A stretch of DNA of 64,000 nucleotides from Streptomyces sp. HmicA12. Lineage in GTDB: Bacteria; Actinomycetota; Actinomycetes; Streptomycetales; Streptomycetaceae. Positions 7,731 through 15,749 of the stretch are shown piece after piece. The stretch is from assembly GCF_000373565.1 (NCBI RefSeq), contig NZ_KB891803.1, forward strand, positions 55,149 to 119,148. The letters run 5' to 3'. A model generated the notes under the pieces. It made no database searches. It worked only from the letters and a program-made list of their open reading frames with translations, and was not told the DNA's origin. Each line of letters begins with the position of its first letter. Position 1 is the stretch's first letter. The translations under genes and the position numbers were made by a program.

Positions 7731-9718
7731 GGCGTCATCACCGCCTCGAGCGGTCCCGTGAGCGGCTGGTCCGACCGTCGGACAGGCTGCCCGCCGAGCT
7801 CCACCCGGCGGGCCCCGACGACGTACGGCGCACGCCCCGGAGCCAGGAGAACGGCCACGGCGTCGGCCACGACCTCGGGCGTCTCGATGCGTCCGTCCGG
7901 GGACAGCAGCACCGTCTCGGTCCCCTCGGGGGTGTCGAAGGCGACGCCACCCGGCACCGCCCGCGCCGTCGGTGCCGCACCGCCCGGCTCGATCGTGGTG
8001 AGGAACCGGGCCCGCCGCCGTGCGGGCGTCGTCACCCGCAGGGTGTGCAGGGTTCGGGTGATGCTCAACTCCGGTGTGCTGGACGTGGGGTTGGCGGCGA
8101 TCGGGGTGGGCTCCGACGTCACGTGCGCGTCGTCGGGGGTGAGGCGGCGCAGCCAGGCCCGCGCGGATCCGGCACGGATCAGCCGGTCCCGTGCGTCGCC
8201 GGACGCGGTGGTCGGGCCGTCCGTCTGGAGCAGGAACGTCCACTCCCGCGGGGCGTCGGCCTCCGCCTCGTCGAGCAGCACGAGCCGGCCCGAGGGGGTG
8301 CACACCAGCGTCCGGTCCAGGCGGCACACGCCCAGCTCCGGCGGATACATGGCGCCGATCTCGGCGGTGCCGTGCGCCCAGCCGCCGTCGGCCAGTACGT
8401 CACGCATGCGCGCCCGGTGCTCCTGGGGCAGGTCCTCGTACACGTGGTAGCGGTCCTCGCCCGCGAAACCGTGCCCGTCGACCAGCAGCAGGCTGTGGTG
8501 AGCCGCCCGCTTGCGGTTGCTGTAGCCCTCGTCGACCGCCAGGAACGCGCCCTGCGACACGAGCACGAACGAGCCCGCGTCCGGATGGTGGTGCCCGGCG
8601 CTGAGCGTCTCCCAGCCCCGCTCGGCGCGGTGCCCGGCCGAGGCCTCCCACGCCTTGTGCCCGCCGCCCGGCGCGGCCTTGAAGGACACGAACGTCGCCG
8701 CCGCGTCCCATCCGGTGCGGGCCGTCAGCAGCCCGAGATCGGGGAAGTACGCGTGCGTGCGCTCCGGCGGCTCGGGCCGCACCGACGGGTCGTACCACAG
8801 GTGATCGAGGTACGCCTCGGCCCGGATCCCGGGCCGCACGCCGCTCAACTCGGCCTCACCGGTGAAGAGTTCGCGCTCCACCAGGTCGGCGAGCCACTGG
8901 GCCTCGCCGATGCCGAACCGGGACGCCAGCCGCCGGTACAGCGCCGTGCTGTGGCCGCTGCGCCGGTCGTGGCAGTCGCCGTGCCCGGTCTGCTCGGCGA
9001 AACCGGGCGCCGACTGATGCAGCCGGAAGTCGAAGGTGTGCGCCATGAACCCGCCCCGGTCCCACCAGTCCAGGCCCTCGCACTCCTCCAGCAGGTCGAG
9101 GTGGATCGCCAGCCACGGCACCCCGTACCGCCAGTACACGACCCCTTCGGCGTGCGAGCCGTCCGCCGGCAGCAGGTCGAGGACCCGGCCCAGGTTGTCC
9201 TTGGCGCGCGCGGTCCACTCCTCGCGGCCCAGGACGTAACCGGCCGTGGCCAGGCCCGCGTAACAGATCCAGTTGTGGTTCTGCCAGTACGACGACGACC
9301 ACCAGCGGCCCTCCGTCGCGACCGCGAACTCGTACAACCGCCGCCCCTGGACGAGGAGTTTGTAGCGCAGCAGGTCCGCGAGGTCGGGGGAGAGGTCGTC
9401 GCCCAGCCAGCGCAGGGCGAGGGGCAGGCCGTGCAGCAGCCAGCCCGCGTCCAGGTCGTGGTCGGGCATGTGGGCGCGGCCCCAGTGCGGCAGGCGCACC
9501 GCCGCCGCGATCCAGCGCTCGGCCTCCGCCAGATGCGTCCGGTCGCCGGTCACCCGGTAGGCGAGCGCAGGGTTGGCGGCGGCCGGGCCCAGCCAGGTGA
9601 TGCTGGCCAGAGGATGCCGGGTGGGCGGGACCAGGGCGCGGTGGCGCCCGGCCTCGTCGAGCAGTCGGCGCTCCTGATGCGGGCGCGGTCCCGCGGGGGG
9701 TGTCGCGGACAGCAGCAT
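7727..9718 (-). CDS. Heparinase II/III-family enzyme A (cytosolic polysaccharide lyase-like)
   Basis: The 663-residue protein has an N-terminal alpha/alpha-toroid with QNHNW at 146-150 and an EGVVYWRYG block near 191-199. The heparinase II/III C-terminal beta-sheet domain carries HHHPDAG near 376-382. These are the places where Asn, Tyr and His act in beta-elimination in PL15/PL17/PL21-type enzymes. The ATG at 9718 follows the upstream stop by 1 bp. There is no signal peptide, so substrates are probably oligosaccharides brought in by the operon's ABC transporter. It differs clearly from the adjacent heparinase-like protein, so the two probably cut different linkages. Family assignment is strong; linkage specificity is unknown. 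Confidence 0.85.
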   Translation of the reverse strand: MLLSATPPAGPRPHQERRLLDEAGRHRALVPPTRHPLASITWLGPAAANPALAYRVTGDRTHLAEAERWIAAAVRLPHWGRAHMPDHDLDAGWLLHGLPLALRWLGDDLSPDLADLLRYKLLVQGRRLYEFAVATEGRWWSSSYWQNHNWICYAGLATAGYVLGREEWTARAKDNLGRVLDLLPADGSHAEGVVYWRYGVPWLAIHLDLLEECEGLDWWDRGGFMAHTFDFRLHQSAPGFAEQTGHGDCHDRRSGHSTALYRRLASRFGIGEAQWLADLVERELFTGEAELSGVRPGIRAEAYLDHLWYDPSVRPEPPERTHAYFPDLGLLTARTGWDAAATFVSFKAAPGGGHKAWEASAGHRAERGWETLSAGHHHPDAGSFVLVSQGAFLAVDEGYSNRKRAAHHSLLLVDGHGFAGEDRYHVYEDLPQEHRARMRDVLADGGWAHGTAEIGAMYPPELGVCRLDRTLVCTPSGRLVLLDEAEADAPREWTFLLQTDGPTTASGDARDRLIRAGSARAWLRRLTPDDAHVTSEPTPIAANPTSSTPELSITRTLHTLRVTTPARRRARFLTTIEPGGAAPTARAVPGGVAFDTPEGTETVLLSPDGRIETPEVVADAVAVLLAPGRAPYVVGARRVELGGQPVRRSDQPLTGPLEAVMTP

Positions 9719-9719
9719 C

Positions 9720-11522
9720 TCAGGCCCCCGTCCCGTGCACGGCCGACGAACCGTCGGCGAAGCGCACCTCGACGCCGTCCGTGGTGAGCCGGACACCCGT
9801 CACGGCCGGACCCCGCGATGCCGCCTGGTACACCGAGGCGAGGACGAGACGCGTGCCGTGTGCCGTGAAGTCCACCCAGGCACGTGCCAGTTGAGGGTCG
9901 TCGGCCGGTCCGGGGCCCGGCCGCGTCACCGGGCGCAGTGGCACCGACGCCGTGTGCCAGCCGTGCAGCACCTCGTCGTCGCCGTACCAGGTGGTGCGCA
10001 CCGGACCGGCCGGCTGCACCTCCACGTCGAGGCCGACGCCGGGCCGCAACTGCGCGGTCAGCGCGCGCTCCCCGCTGCCCTCGCCGTCCTCCACGCTCAC
10101 CGTCAGAACGTCGACGAGGTGGCAGGCGCCCGCCCCGACCCGGCGCACCGCACGCACACCGTCGTACGCAGCCGTCACCTCGGCCGTGACCGACGTCGCG
10201 TCCCGTGCGATGAGCCGGCCCGCGCACTCGGCCTGCTCGGCGCCGTCCACCCGGAAAGCGGGGTGCGCGGCGCTGCCCGCGTAGTGGTCGCGGAACTCGG
10301 CGTGAGCATAAGGAACTTGGCCGGGATCCGGCTGCCAGCAGGCGTTGCGGCCGTACAGCGACAGAGCGAGCTTGTCCCGGTGGCCGTGCGAACCGCCGTG
10401 CGGCCCGAAGGCCAGGGTGGCGTGCACACCGGCCGCTCGCAGGATCGCGTATCCGGCGTCCTCGAAGACCGTGAGGGAGTCCGCCGCCCCGCTGCCCGTC
10501 CGCAGGGGCGGGCCCGTGAACCAGCCGCCCGCCGTGGCGTCGAGGCCGTCGTCCGCGTCACCCGCCTCGGCGCGGGCCCGCGCGGTGATCGCCGCCAGCC
10601 GGGCCGTCGGCGCGAACTGCTCCGCCAGCGCGCACAGTTCGAGCCACTCCAGCGCCAGCGGGACGCGCCGGTACGGGCCGTCGTTCAGCGCGGGCAGCAC
10701 CCCGCCGTCCGTGGCAAGGGCTGCGAGCACGTCGACCATCCCGACGAGACGCGCGGCGACGTCCGCCGGGAGCGCCGCCGGATCCGTGCCGCGCAGGGCG
10801 AGCAGCGCCGCCCGCAGCACGAAGCCGTGGTAGTACGTGCTGCCCTCCCACTGCCAGCCGTCGTCGCCGACGCACGCCCGCAGATGCGCGTACAGGCCGT
10901 GCGGGCCGTCGAGCCACTGCTTCGCGCCGTCCCAGGGCGTCCCGCGCACCGCCGCCGCGGCCCGGCCGGCCGCGACTCCCGCCGCCGTCAGCCACGTCGT
11001 GTAGTTGGAGGCGAGGTCGCCGCGGTCGATCAGGACGTGCCGGGCGTCGAGCGCGGCCCGCTCCAGCTCGTCGAGCAGCGGCAACAGGGCCTCGGTGCCG
11101 GACGCGCCGCGGTCCGCGAGGGTCCACACCGCATGGGCGACGTTCACCGCCCAGATCGCGTCGGTCAGCGCCTGGTGGAACAGCCGCCCGCGCAGCATCC
11201 ACGGCTGCGCCCCGTCGTGCCCCTCGGCCGCCAACTCCCGGTAGAGGTCGGCGTATTCGGTCAGCAACCGCACCGCCTCGGCGTCGTCGCCACGCTCGGC
11301 CAGGACCCGGATGCGGCGCGCCCACGCCTGGTGCGCGAGGACCGTCCACGCGCCGCGCACCGCCGGGGAGTCGACCCGGCAGCCGCGGGCACAAAGCGCG
11401 CCGGCCTCCGGGAAACGGCCCGAGAGCGGGTCGCCGTGGTCGAGCTCCAGGCCGTGCGCCGGGCAGACGTGGGCGTGCCACCAGCCGCCGCGCTCGCGCG
11501 GGATCCGCCTCACCGGGGCCAT
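9720..11522 (-). CDS. Heparinase II/III-family enzyme B (cytosolic polysaccharide lyase-like)
   Basis: About 600 residues. An N-terminal helical domain has SNYTTW near 172-177 and WEGSTYYHGF near 225-234. The C-terminal heparinase domain carries the GGSHGHRDKL block near 376-385, the form seen in heparinase II/III-like and oligo-alginate-lyase-like proteins. Two starts are possible: the ATG at 11522, inside the end of the dehydrogenase gene, or the GTG at 11513, which overlaps its stop as GTGA like other junctions in this operon and removes three residues. No signal peptide is present. It probably takes unsaturated or uronate-containing oligomers to monomers. Two unlike heparinase-fold enzymes side by side is the oddest trait of the operon. 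Confidence 0.82.
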   Translation of the reverse strand: MAPVRRIPRERGGWWHAHVCPAHGLELDHGDPLSGRFPEAGALCARGCRVDSPAVRGAWTVLAHQAWARRIRVLAERGDDAEAVRLLTEYADLYRELAAEGHDGAQPWMLRGRLFHQALTDAIWAVNVAHAVWTLADRGASGTEALLPLLDELERAALDARHVLIDRGDLASNYTTWLTAAGVAAGRAAAAVRGTPWDGAKQWLDGPHGLYAHLRACVGDDGWQWEGSTYYHGFVLRAALLALRGTDPAALPADVAARLVGMVDVLAALATDGGVLPALNDGPYRRVPLALEWLELCALAEQFAPTARLAAITARARAEAGDADDGLDATAGGWFTGPPLRTGSGAADSLTVFEDAGYAILRAAGVHATLAFGPHGGSHGHRDKLALSLYGRNACWQPDPGQVPYAHAEFRDHYAGSAAHPAFRVDGAEQAECAGRLIARDATSVTAEVTAAYDGVRAVRRVGAGACHLVDVLTVSVEDGEGSGERALTAQLRPGVGLDVEVQPAGPVRTTWYGDDEVLHGWHTASVPLRPVTRPGPGPADDPQLARAWVDFTAHGTRLVLASVYQAASRGPAVTGVRLTTDGVEVRFADGSSAVHGTGA

Positions 11523-12274
11523 ACGCCACCGTCGATGTCCAGCGTCGTACCGGTGAGGAACCCGGCGGCCGGAGAGGCGAGGTGGACGACCGACGCCGCC
11601 ACGTCCTCGGGCGTGCCCGGGCGGCCTACCGGAATGCCCGCCGCCATGGCCTCCTGCGCCTGCGGCGCCGTGAACGTGTCGTGGAACGCCGTGCCCTTGA
11701 TGAAGCCCGGCGCGACCGCGTTCACCGTGACACCCGAGGCCGCGACCTCCTTGGCCAGGGCCTTCGTGAAGCCGCGGATACCGGCCTTCGCGGCGGCGTA
11801 CGCCACCGAGCCCGGGCCGCCGCCGTTGTGCGCGGCGAGAGAGGACATGGTGACGATGCGCCCGGCGGACGACTCGGCGAGATGCGGCAGGGCCGCGCGG
11901 CACGTACGGAACGTGGACGTCAGATTCGCGTCGATCACCCGGTCGAAGTGCTCGTCGCTCATCTCGGCGACCGTGGCCCGGCCGATCAGATGGCCCGCGT
12001 TGCACACGAGGACGTCGAGTCCGCCGAGGAACCCGGTCGCCTCCGCCACCAGCCGGTCGACCTCGGCGGTCACCGTGACATCGGCGTGGAAGGCCTTGGC
12101 ACGGCGGCCGAGCGCCTCGATCTCGGCGACGGTCTTCCCCGCCTCCTCGGCCGAGCTGCGGTAGTGGACGGCGACGTCGCAGCCCGCCTCGGCGAGCGCG
12201 ACGGCGATGGCCCGGCCGATGCCGTGGCCCGCGCCGGTCACGAGCGCACGGGAACCCTGAAGAACACTGGACAT
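11510..12274 (-). CDS. SDR-family NAD(P)-dependent dehydrogenase (KduD/FabG-like)
   Basis: The 254-residue classical short-chain dehydrogenase has TGAGHGIG (11-18) for the cofactor, CNAG, SS plus a YAAAK active-site pair and a C-terminal DIDGGVWP. ATG is preceded by an AAAGG-type ribosome site. The gene lies between the permease and lyase genes of the polysaccharide operon, and its 3' end overlaps the next coding region. In uronate-degrading clusters SDR enzymes often reduce 4-deoxy-hexulose-uronates made by lyases (KduD or DehR type). That role is inferred here from position only, since the sequence also resembles 3-oxoacyl reductases. Confidence 0.85.
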   Translation of the reverse strand: MSSVLQGSRALVTGAGHGIGRAIAVALAEAGCDVAVHYRSSAEEAGKTVAEIEALGRRAKAFHADVTVTAEVDRLVAEATGFLGGLDVLVCNAGHLIGRATVAEMSDEHFDRVIDANLTSTFRTCRAALPHLAESSAGRIVTMSSLAAHNGGGPGSVAYAAAKAGIRGFTKALAKEVAASGVTVNAVAPGFIKGTAFHDTFTAPQAQEAMAAGIPVGRPGTPEDVAASVVHLASPAAGFLTGTTLDIDGGVWPR

Positions 12275-12313
12275 GCGGAACCTTTCACAGAACCTATGAA
12301 GCGGAGAGGGGGA

Positions 12314-13195
12314 TCACTTGAGGCCGGTGTGCGCGAACCCCTGGACGAAATAGCGCTGGCCGACGAGGAACAGCAGCACCATCGGGAGCGTGGCGAGCGT
12401 CGTACCGGCCATCAGGAAGTGCCACTGCGTGCCGTTCTCCGTCTTGAAGACGGACAGGCCGACCTGGATGACCCGCAGACTGTCGGTGCGCGTCACGAGC
12501 AGGGGCCACAGGAAGTTGTTCCACGACGACTCGAAGGTCAGCAGGGCGACCGTGGTCAGGGCCGGCTTGACCTGCGGCGTCATGATCCGGGCGTAGATGC
12601 GGAACTCGCCGAGCCCGTCGAGCCGCGCCGCCTCCTCCAGTTCCACCGGCAGATCCAGATAGAACTGGCGGAACAGGAACACCGCGAACGGGGTGACTGC
12701 CCCCGGCACGATCAGCGCCCACCACGTGTCGAGCCAGCCGCTGCCGCCCTGCCCGAACAGGTCGTTGCCGCCCGCCAGCGGCATGAACCGCACGATCAGG
12801 AACTCCGGCAGGACCTTCGTGTAGGTCGGGATCATCAGCGCCGCGACGAAGCAGTAGAAGAGGAACTCCGAGCCGCGGAACCGGATGCGGGCCAGCGCGT
12901 ACCCGGCCATCGACGCGAACACCACGTTGAGCACGGTGTGGCTCAGCGCGATGACGAAACTGTTGCGGGCGTACGTGGCGAACGGCGCGGCCTCGAAGGC
13001 GTCCACGTAGTTCCCGAAGTCCCAGTGCGCGGGCAGCAGGCCGGTGTGCGCGGACGCGATCTCCTGCGGTGTCTTGAGCGAGGTGACGACCATCCACAGG
13101 AACGGCACCACCATCAGCAGCGACACCACGGCGAGCGTCACGTACAGGGCGACCCGGCCCGGCGTCGGAGGGCGGCGGATGTCAGTCGTGGCCAC
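12314..13195 (-). CDS. Carbohydrate ABC transporter permease (MalG type)
   Basis: The 293-residue protein has six predicted membrane spans and a cytoplasmic EAA loop (ELEEAARLDGLGEF) that docks the ATPase; it ends in the usual QGFAHTGLK form of MalG-like permeases. The GTG start at 13195 overlaps the MalF-type gene by 14 bp, so translation is coupled. Together with the upstream permease and binding protein it makes a CUT1-type importer. No ATPase gene is in the operon; in Streptomyces such systems commonly share the multitask ATPase MsiK, encoded elsewhere. Confidence 0.92.
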   Translation of the reverse strand: MATTDIRRPPTPGRVALYVTLAVVSLLMVVPFLWMVVTSLKTPQEIASAHTGLLPAHWDFGNYVDAFEAAPFATYARNSFVIALSHTVLNVVFASMAGYALARIRFRGSEFLFYCFVAALMIPTYTKVLPEFLIVRFMPLAGGNDLFGQGGSGWLDTWWALIVPGAVTPFAVFLFRQFYLDLPVELEEAARLDGLGEFRIYARIMTPQVKPALTTVALLTFESSWNNFLWPLLVTRTDSLRVIQVGLSVFKTENGTQWHFLMAGTTLATLPMVLLFLVGQRYFVQGFAHTGLK

Positions 13196-14138
13196 GGGTG
13201 CCTCCCATGATGCGCCGGTTGACCAGGGTGAACCCCATGAGGAGCACGAACAGCACCAGCGACTGGGCGCAGGCGTAGCCCACGCGGAACTCGCGGAACG
13301 CCGACTTGTAGATCTCGTACGTCATCATCGTCGTGGAGCCCGCCGGGCCGCCGTCGGTGAGGATGTAGATCTGGTCGAAGGACTGGAACGCGCCGATCAG
13401 CGAGGTGATCAGGACGAAGAAGGTGGCGGGCTTGAGCAGCGGCAGCGTGATCGAGAAGAACTGCCGCACGCGCGACGCCCCGTCGACCGAGGCCGCCTCG
13501 TACAGGTCCTTCGGAAGGTTCTGCAGCGCGGCCAGGTAGATCAGCATCTTCATGCCGATGCCCTGCCAGATCCCGACGAGGATCACCGACGGCATGGCCC
13601 AGGACGTGGAGGCCAGCCAGGCGGGCCCCTCGATGCCGACGAGGCCGAGGAGCGTGTTGAACAGGCCGTTGCGCGGGTTGTAGATCCACAGCCACACCAG
13701 GGCGATCGCCACCGTCGCGGTCACCTGGGGGAGGAAGATCGCGGTGCGGAAGACGCCCCGCGCCCGCAGCCCGGTGTGCAGCGCGAGTGCGAGCAGCAGC
13801 CCCAGCGCCATGCCGAACGGGACCGTGAAGAACGTATAGATGACGGTGTTGACGATCGACTTGCGGAACACGTCGTCGCTCAGCATGTCCCGGAAGTTGT
13901 CCAGGCCCACGAACCGGGGCGCGGACAGCACGTCGTACGAGGTGAACGCCAGATACACGGCGGCGACGACCGGCAGCCCGATCCACAGCGTCGCGTGCAG
14001 CAGCGCCGGTGCCACCATCAGCAGTCCGGCCCTGCGGCGCCGGGCGCCGGGACCCTTGCGGTGCGCGGGCGGTGGAGGCGGCGGTGGATCGACGGTCGCG
14101 GCCGGCGGCCGCGTCTTGAGGACGGAGACGGCTCCCAT
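13182..14138 (-). CDS. Carbohydrate ABC transporter permease (MalF/UgpA type)
   Basis: The 318-residue protein has a basic, proline-rich cytoplasmic N-terminus (about 40 residues), six hydrophobic spans and the EAA loop near YEAASVDGASRV. It lies 12 bp after the binding-protein gene and overlaps the MalG-type gene. It forms the second half of the CUT1 pore importing products of the extracellular lyases. Substrate specificity is set by the partner binding protein and cannot be read here. Confidence 0.92.
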   Translation of the reverse strand: MGAVSVLKTRPPAATVDPPPPPPPAHRKGPGARRRRAGLLMVAPALLHATLWIGLPVVAAVYLAFTSYDVLSAPRFVGLDNFRDMLSDDVFRKSIVNTVIYTFFTVPFGMALGLLLALALHTGLRARGVFRTAIFLPQVTATVAIALVWLWIYNPRNGLFNTLLGLVGIEGPAWLASTSWAMPSVILVGIWQGIGMKMLIYLAALQNLPKDLYEAASVDGASRVRQFFSITLPLLKPATFFVLITSLIGAFQSFDQIYILTDGGPAGSTTMMTYEIYKSAFREFRVGYACAQSLVLFVLLMGFTLVNRRIMGGTRGHD

Positions 14139-14150
14139 GGCGGCGGCCCC

Positions 14151-15422
14151 TCAGATCCGGGAGATGGCCGACTCGGCCAGCTCACCGAGCTCGGCGATGG
14201 CGGACGCCGCGGACTTGCCGCCCACGATCGCGGGTTCGAGGGTCGGCTTGATCTTCTCGCGGATCTCCATCCAGGCGGGCGTCCCGCCCTCGGCGCAGGC
14301 CTTGTCCAGATTGCGCACGGAGAAGTCGACCAGTTCGTTGCCCTTCACGTACGACGACGAGCGCAGCTTCGTGATGCCGGGCACCGTCGCCCGCTGCTTC
14401 GCGGCGGCCAGGACGTTGTCCGGGGCGGCGAGGTGGGCGACCAACGCCTGTGCGGCCGAAGCGTGTTGACTACGGGCCGACCGGCACACCAGGGTGCCGC
14501 CGGTCAGCATCGCGGGCTTGCGGCCGCGCAGCACGAACGCGCCGATCAGGTCCTTCTCGATGAGTTCGGGGCTCTGCTCCTGGAGCTGCTTCCACAGGCC
14601 GCTGCCGGTCATCATCATCGACGCCTTGCCGAGCTGGAGGTTCGTCGCGGCGCCCGCGTCGGCCTCGGTCTTCTTCGTGTAGTCCGCCGAGCCGTCCTTC
14701 TGCAGATCCTTGAAGAACTGGAGCGCCTCCACGCCACGGGCACCCGTGAACGCGGGCTTCTTCCCGTCGGCGCTGAACAGGGTGGCGCCGTTGGCGTACA
14801 GGAACGTCTCCCAGCACTGCCGCAGATCGATGGAGAACGGGTCCATGCCCATGCGGTCGCCCTTGGTCAACTCCTTCGCCATGGCGCGCAGTTCGGCGAG
14901 GTTCGCCGGGGGCTTCTTGATACCGGCGGCCGCGAAGTGGTCCTTGCGGTAGGCGACCAGGCGGGTCGCCATCACCGTCGGCAGGGCGTACAGCTTGCCT
15001 TCGTAACGGGAGGGTTCGAGGACCCGGTCCTCGTAGTCGTACTTGGCCGCGAGGGACTCGGGCAGCTCGGCCAGCACCTTCTTCGCCGCGAACGGCGGGA
15101 TCCAGCCCACGCCCATCATCAGCACGTCCGGCAGCAGTCCACCGGCCAGCGCGGTCGTGATCTTCTCGTTGAGCTGCGTGTACGTCGTGTAGTCGACCCT
15201 GACGGTCACGTCCGGGTACTGCTTGCGGAAGTCCTTGAGGATCTTCCCCTCCAGGAGCTGCTTGCCGTCCGCCCCCTCGTAGATGGGGGTGAGCAGCGAT
15301 ATCTCCCCCTTGGCCGGACCGTCGGCCGAGCCGCCCGCGTCGGATCCTGCGGCGCAGCCGGTGAGCGCCGCCGCCGTGCCGGCGCCGAGCGCGGCCAGCA
15401 GCGATCGTCTCGTGAGTTCCAT
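14151..15422 (-). CDS. ABC transporter sugar-binding lipoprotein
   Basis: The 423-residue protein has a leader with paired arginines (ELTRRSLLAALGAG) and a lipobox LTGC with Cys23, so it is a membrane-anchored solute-binding protein, perhaps Tat-exported. The body shows the family-1 binding-protein pattern (DVLMMGVGWIPPFAAKKVL, then PSRYEGKLYALPTV). It is the first gene of the operon, with AAGGGG upstream of the ATG. The 327-bp region before it holds three operator-like repeats shared with the divergent LacI gene. It should bind oligosaccharides released by the PL8 and beta-helix enzymes. Confidence 0.92.
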   Translation of the reverse strand: MELTRRSLLAALGAGTAAALTGCAAGSDAGGSADGPAKGEISLLTPIYEGADGKQLLEGKILKDFRKQYPDVTVRVDYTTYTQLNEKITTALAGGLLPDVLMMGVGWIPPFAAKKVLAELPESLAAKYDYEDRVLEPSRYEGKLYALPTVMATRLVAYRKDHFAAAGIKKPPANLAELRAMAKELTKGDRMGMDPFSIDLRQCWETFLYANGATLFSADGKKPAFTGARGVEALQFFKDLQKDGSADYTKKTEADAGAATNLQLGKASMMMTGSGLWKQLQEQSPELIEKDLIGAFVLRGRKPAMLTGGTLVCRSARSQHASAAQALVAHLAAPDNVLAAAKQRATVPGITKLRSSSYVKGNELVDFSVRNLDKACAEGGTPAWMEIREKIKPTLEPAIVGGKSAASAIAELGELAESAISRI

Positions 15423-15464
15423 GGGACACCCCTTAAGAGGCGAGGAAGCAAGATGGTCGAGAGG

Positions 15465-15476
15465 TGCACCGATGCA
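15465..15476. promoter_or_regulatory. LacI operator-like palindrome 1
   Basis: TGCACCGATGCA differs from a perfect palindrome at one central pair. It lies 43 bp upstream of the binding-protein start and shares CGATGCAGTGA with the copy at 15557. Confidence 0.5.
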
Positions 15477-15556
15477 GTGAACGGTGCGACGGCCTGCGAT
15501 GGAGTTGAGCTGATCGAAGGCGAGTTGAGGGGCCCGGTGTGGGGCGAGGCCTTTGG

Positions 15557-15568
15557 TAAATCGATGCA
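15557..15568. promoter_or_regulatory. LacI operator-like site 2
   Basis: TAAATCGATGCA has a palindromic ATCGAT core and is followed by GTGA. It shares the TAAATCG half with the site at 15696 and the CGATGCAGTGA half with the site at 15465, tying the three together. Confidence 0.55.
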
Positions 15569-15695
15569 GTGACTGTAGGAACGGCTTTCGCGAGGCGTCA
15601 ACCGCCCGTGCACAAGAATCTTTCCGAGCTTTTACGGCCCAATGCCGCCGGAGGGAAGTTCACTTGGGGTCGCCGAAGTGATGTTGCTCATCCAG

Positions 15696-15707
15696 TAAAT
15701 CGGTACA
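15696..15707. promoter_or_regulatory. LacI operator-like site 3, close to the regulator start
   Basis: TAAATCGGTACA lies 43 bp before the LacI start codon, placed for autoregulation. It matches site 2 in 10 of 12 bases. Confidence 0.5.
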
Positions 15708-15749
15708 CTGCTGCGTACAGTGACGTGACGAGCCGGAGGTGGCACGGCG

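Larger units (their letters stand above)
15423..15749. promoter_or_regulatory. Divergent control region between the polysaccharide operon and its LacI regulator
   Basis: The 327 bp between the divergent starts hold no convincing gene. Three related sequences are visible: TGCACCGATGCA at 15465-15476, TAAATCGATGCA at 15557-15568 and TAAATCGGTACA at 15696-15707. The first two are each followed by GTGA and the third by CTG. All are near-palindromes around a central CG, as LacI-family operators usually are. No -35/-10 pair was clear enough to mark. Confidence 0.6.
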
